From contig CAYGSG010000003.1 of the NCBI GenBank assembly GCA_964352615.1, positions 1 through 64,000 on the forward strand: a stretch of DNA of 64,000 nucleotides, read 5' to 3'. Numbering within the stretch: the first letter of the stretch is position 1; the number at the start of each line of letters is the position of its first letter. The notes beneath the pieces are model-generated. The model saw nothing but the letters and a program-made list of their open reading frames with translations, had not been told where the DNA came from and made no database searches. Positions 60,698 to 64,000 of this stretch are shown one piece after another. The DNA comes from OFTM382 sp964352615. Its GTDB lineage: Bacteria; Planctomycetota; Phycisphaerae; Phycisphaerales; UBA1924. The translations under genes and the position numbers were made by a program.

Positions 60698-62724
60698 CGG
60701 ACGCCGGTCTCTTGGCGATCTTCGATGCGCTGCCTGCGCAGATCGGTGATGTACTGGCGGTGCTGCTCGATGCCCACGGGCATGGGGAACATGACATCAA
60801 ACACCGGCGTGCCATTGGCCTCGGCGTTGCGATCCACGACCTCTTTGAACCGAGCGAGGATGATGTCGTAGCCCCAGACACGGAGCTCGGGGGGGGCTGA
60901 GCCGTACATGGTTTCAGCGATCTCGACGGGCAGCGTGCCCGCGAGGTTCGCGAACAAGTTGCCAGCCATCTCGCGGAAGTCGCGTGGCATGACCTCGGTT
61001 CGGCCGGTGTCGCCGCTGGCCGTGGTCTGCTGAATCTGCTTCTGCATGTAGTACAGATGAACCCGGGCAGCGTACTGGTATTCGCGGTCGAACAGCTCGC
61101 CGTCGCCCGCAGCAAGCCCGTTCATGAACGCGCCAAAGAGCGAGCCCGAGACTTCCTGCTGAGCGACGTAGCCCGAAAGAACGCGGTCGTCCTTGAGCTC
61201 GTTGACGACGAACTCATCGAGGGTGGTGCCGAGCTCGACCATGCGGTCGGGGTTGTTGGTGTTCTGGCCCGGCCAGGCGATGAGCTGGTCGAGCATCTGG
61301 TTGGCACGGGCGTACTCACCCCTGCGGTAGAGCGTGCGGATGGCGTCCCGCATGAAGTTCTCGTAGCCGGCGGCGAAGGCGCGGTAGGGCCGCTTGCCGT
61401 GCTCGGTCCACCACAGCGCGAGCAGGTTCTGGCGGTTGGCCATCTCCTCGGGGGTGAGGTTCTCCCACGCGGCGCTGTCGGGGTTGAGCACGTCGTCGCG
61501 TTCTTGAAGCAGCTGGCCGTAGGACTCGATGAAGTGCGTGTTTGGGAAGTTGAGGTAGAACCCGCCGCGTCCCTCGACGTCATCGAGCATGCTGTAATAG
61601 ACATCGCCCGAGCGATAGAGCTCTTGGAGCGACTGGTAGACCACGCGGTCGGCGTTGACGAAGTCGAAGTCTTTGCGGTTGCGCGCGGTCCACCGGCTCA
61701 TGGCCTGCTCGACGCCTCGGGCCGACCAGTACAGCGAGTGTGTCGCCGCGTGCCGCCAGTCGAGCGGGCCGAATTTTTCGGTGTACGCGACCATCCGCCA
61801 TGGCTCCATGTGGTACTCATCCACCAGGATTCGCTTGCGGGCGTGCGGGATGAAAGCCTGCCATGCCTTGGTCATCTCGGGGTCGGCGAGCAGCTCGATG
61901 AACGCCTGGACCTTGGGCTCGTTGTCGCTCGTGTACTCGATGCGCCGTGGTGAGGCGAGAGCCGCCGTGTAGCGGGCATGAAGCCGGAGCAGCCTCATGC
62001 TCACGGGGTCGATGCCCTGCTCGCGCAGCTTGGTGAGCAGCGCGGGCACGGTTGGTTCTTCGATCTGCGCGAGCGAATCCGGGGCCTCGGCCACGATCTT
62101 TATCCACGCGAGGTAGGCCGCGGTGGCGCCCTCGCGGTCGCGGGTCTCGACCGTTCTGGCGGGCGGCTCGCCCAGCACGGTGGTCCATTCCTCGGCGAGG
62201 GCGCGCTTGTAGTACTGGTTGGCGTCGTCGGTGATGCCGCCGATTTTGTGGAGGAAGAACCAGCTCAGCTCCTTGTGCAGGAGCATGTCGTTGGGGTTGA
62301 CTGGTATGGCCTCGTCACGCAGCAGCCTCACGCCCGCGTTGACCCACTCCCAGCGCTCTTCGGGTGTTTGGGTGGCGACCGAGATGTTGTACGCCATGTT
62401 CCACGCGTGGAAGACCCACACGCGCGGGAATCGCGGCTGGAGCGTGGTGATCGCTCGGCTCAGCTCGATCGCCTCGTGGTACTCGCCGGCTTCCTTAAGC
62501 TCGTTGGCGCGGATCCACAGGTAGTTGACAAAGATGCCCTTGAAAGCACCCAGCGCGATGCCGAGTGCCACCTCGGGCGGGTCGCCTTCGCTGAGTTGGT
62601 CGGTCACCATCAACTGGTTTCGGCCAGCAGAATCAGAGACCCCGGCGCCCATCAACCCAGCGCCCACGAGGCTCAGGCCCGCGATGCTCACAGCGACGAG
62701 TTGGATCAGGCGGTTGTGTCGCAT
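60694..62724 (-). CDS. Exported or anchored TPR-like protein of unknown function
   Basis: A 676-residue protein that I do not assign to a named family. An N-terminal membrane segment (LIQLVAVSIAGLSLVGAGLM) is followed by helical repeats, including EVALGIALGAFKGIFVNYLW, LKEAGEYHEAIELSRAITTL, QPRFPRVWVFHAWNMAYNIS and AIRTLYRRGEYARANQMLDQ, which look like TPRs with long Trp/Tyr-rich loops. It appears to be a conserved planctomycete hypothetical. It lies 35 nt downstream of a permease-like gene on the same strand and is probably expressed with it, so it may be an accessory of that transporter or an envelope scaffold. Confidence 0.75.
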   Translation of the reverse strand: MRHNRLIQLVAVSIAGLSLVGAGLMGAGVSDSAGRNQLMVTDQLSEGDPPEVALGIALGAFKGIFVNYLWIRANELKEAGEYHEAIELSRAITTLQPRFPRVWVFHAWNMAYNISVATQTPEERWEWVNAGVRLLRDEAIPVNPNDMLLHKELSWFFLHKIGGITDDANQYYKRALAEEWTTVLGEPPARTVETRDREGATAAYLAWIKIVAEAPDSLAQIEEPTVPALLTKLREQGIDPVSMRLLRLHARYTAALASPRRIEYTSDNEPKVQAFIELLADPEMTKAWQAFIPHARKRILVDEYHMEPWRMVAYTEKFGPLDWRHAATHSLYWSARGVEQAMSRWTARNRKDFDFVNADRVVYQSLQELYRSGDVYYSMLDDVEGRGGFYLNFPNTHFIESYGQLLQERDDVLNPDSAAWENLTPEEMANRQNLLALWWTEHGKRPYRAFAAGYENFMRDAIRTLYRRGEYARANQMLDQLIAWPGQNTNNPDRMVELGTTLDEFVVNELKDDRVLSGYVAQQEVSGSLFGAFMNGLAAGDGELFDREYQYAARVHLYYMQKQIQQTTASGDTGRTEVMPRDFREMAGNLFANLAGTLPVEIAETMYGSAPPELRVWGYDIILARFKEVVDRNAEANGTPVFDVMFPMPVGIEQHRQYITDLRRQRIEDRQETGVR

Positions 62725-62759
62725 AAGTGGGTTTCAGCAGAAACGGCCAGCCAAGGGTT

Positions 62760-64000
62760 CTACTTGCCGGAGTACATCGCGAGTTCGCGCCGGCGGAAGA
62801 TTGTTGAGGCGGCGACAAAGAGCAAGGCGGTGACCGCTCCGAGCGACACGAGCGAGACCAGTGCATCGCTCCACGAGATCAGTTCGCCCCCGATGATCGA
62901 ATCGATGGGGTTCAGGCGGTCGTACACGCTGAACAGTTCGCCCACGCCGATGGTGATCATGCCAGCGATGAACCGGAAGACCTGGAGCGTGCCCTCGTCG
63001 CTCGTCCAGCCGAATGACTGGACGCTGTTGAGGAGGTACGCCGAGCCCTCGGCAGCGAGGAACGAGCCGAACGAGACCGTGCACGCGACCGGGAAGCTGA
63101 GGAAGGTCGCAGCGGTGATGGTGAGCATGGAGAGGAACGCGAGCTTGACCCAGAGCAGGGCCATGCCGCGCATGAAGTTTTGCCGGTACCCGCCCGCCTG
63201 GTAGCTGATCTCCATGCCATCGGGCGGGAAGGTGATGGTGGCGTCGCTGCCCACGATGAGCAGTTGGTTGGTGTTGCGGTTCATCGCGAGCCGGCCGTTG
63301 ACGACTTCGAGGTAGAGCGTGCCGTCTTCTTCGACGATGTCTCGGGTGTCGTAGACGTTGCCCTGGAGCAACCCGTCTTCCACGGCTGCCCGCACTTCGT
63401 CGTAGCCGTTGTCTGATACTCGGAACACCGCGCCGTCCCCGAGAATCACGCAGGGCGTGATCTGCACGGTCTGGTAGACGCCGGCGCCGAGGATTTCCGG
63501 AATCGGGATCATCGGGCCGTAGGCGAACGATACGTTCACGCGGATGTTGGGCGCGTTGGACCCGACATTGACACGGTGGCGGAACATGAGCGGCAGGTTC
63601 TGCTCGCGCGCCCGGTCGAGGCCCTTGAACTCGTACCGCCGATTGCGTTGAGGCGCGACGGCACGGAACTGGTCCGTGTAAGACTTGTGGAGCGATTCCT
63701 CGACCTCTTTGCGCTGGCCTGGGTCGGTGGCAAAGTCGGGCGTGGCCATCCGCTCGTTGGCGATGTACCGCTCGACATCCGCCTGAAAATTGGGCGAGTT
63801 CATGTCGACCGGGTCTTCGAGGAGGACCGCGACGCGGGCGCTGAGCACCCGCTGCTCGAGCGCGAGCCGGTCGGGTGCGACCACGCCGAGCGAAGTGCTG
63901 TCGGCGACGTAGGCGACCGACTCGCCCACCGCGGGCTGACCGCGGAGGTACTCGACAAAGCCGAAGATGCCGGCGGCGCAGACCGTGAGCAGCACGGCGT
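62760..64000 (-). CDS. ABC-2-type permease-like membrane protein (5' end outside window)
   Basis: At least 412 residues are visible and the frame runs off the window edge in the middle of a hydrophobic segment, so the true start lies beyond. After a first helix (AVLLTVCAAGIFGFVEY) comes an extracytoplasmic domain of about 240 residues (PNFQADVERYIANERMATPD, NIRVNVSFAYGPMIPIPEIL, VFRVSDNGYDEVRAAVEDG). C-terminal helices follow (LLWVKLAFLSMLTITAATFL, IAGMITIGVGELFS, VSLVSLGAVTALLFVAASTI), ending FRRRELAMYSGK. The RREL-type tail after the last helix is typical of ABC-2 family permeases of planctomycetes. The ATPase partner would lie outside the window. Transported substrate unknown. Confidence 0.68.
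   Translation of the reverse strand, partial: AVLLTVCAAGIFGFVEYLRGQPAVGESVAYVADSTSLGVVAPDRLALEQRVLSARVAVLLEDPVDMNSPNFQADVERYIANERMATPDFATDPGQRKEVEESLHKSYTDQFRAVAPQRNRRYEFKGLDRAREQNLPLMFRHRVNVGSNAPNIRVNVSFAYGPMIPIPEILGAGVYQTVQITPCVILGDGAVFRVSDNGYDEVRAAVEDGLLQGNVYDTRDIVEEDGTLYLEVVNGRLAMNRNTNQLLIVGSDATITFPPDGMEISYQAGGYRQNFMRGMALLWVKLAFLSMLTITAATFLSFPVACTVSFGSFLAAEGSAYLLNSVQSFGWTSDEGTLQVFRFIAGMITIGVGELFSVYDRLNPIDSIIGGELISWSDALVSLVSLGAVTALLFVAASTIFRRRELAMYSGK

Noticed and set aside
61978..63204. Plus-strand open frame of 408 codons opposite the permease/TPR-like pair
   Set aside because: It crosses the junction of two supported minus-strand genes and has no domain or start signal.
1..64000. tRNA, rRNA, CRISPR or insertion sequence content
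   Set aside because: No cloverleaf-like segments, rRNA-like blocks, spaced direct repeats or transposase motifs were noticed. This was by eye; a covariance-model scan would be decisive.

Overview
The window looks like chromosomal DNA of a high-GC bacterium of the Planctomycetota, most likely a Phycisphaerae/Phycisphaerales-type lineage. This is an inference from gene content: an exosortase/EpsI cluster, a planctomycete-style pseudopilin (AFTL motif plus a DUF1559-like C-terminus), a filamentous-haemagglutinin-like giant protein, and IcmF/DotU genes without a tail-tube set. No rRNA, tRNA, CRISPR array, transposase or phage gene was seen. Coding density is high, many neighbours overlap by 1-4 nt, and several single genes appear to have leaderless promoters.

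Layout. 1-9647 holds mixed single genes: the end of an outer-membrane barrel protein, an EVE-domain protein, a cysteine-rich repeat protein, a coiled-coil/Wzz-like membrane protein, an ECF sigma factor with its RskA-like anti-sigma, a pseudopilin, a secreted cyclophilin, MarC and LipA. 9815-22803 is a co-directional exopolysaccharide/exosortase operon behind a clear sigma70-type promoter: Wza-like export lipoprotein, exosortase, EpsI, a 1526-residue TPR protein, a Wzc-like co-polymerase whose P-loop lysine is alanine, a sugar-nucleotide epimerase and a WecA/MraY-type glycosyl-1-phosphate transferase. 22888-26828 is a tightly overlapped run of ParA, VanZ-like, MurJ, an entericidin-like lipoprotein and an SDR, followed by convergent IspF and a proline-rich secreted protein.

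28271-51404 is the most unusual part. About 23 kb run on the minus strand: a novel 275-residue protein, DotU/TssL, a short IcmF/TssM and TagF, then a two-partner secretion pair, TpsB and a 5223-residue TpsA. The DotU-IcmF-TagF set is the membrane/regulatory portion of a type VI secretion system, with no tube, sheath, spike or baseplate gene in the window. It sits directly upstream of the giant secreted beta-helix protein.

51749-64000 returns to housekeeping and single genes: a small lipoprotein, PhoU, a SAM methyltransferase, Mfd, a ComEA-like helix-hairpin-helix protein overlapping a GH10-like protein that lacks the usual catalytic glutamates, PurC, and a pair made of a TPR-like exported protein and an ABC-2-type permease cut by the window edge.

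How the genes work together. The exosortase/EPS operon, the Wzz-like coiled-coil protein, TpsA/TpsB, MurJ, the pseudopilin and several lipoproteins all point to investment in the cell envelope and surface. Exosortase substrates (PEP-CTERM-type proteins) were not found inside the window and are presumably encoded elsewhere.
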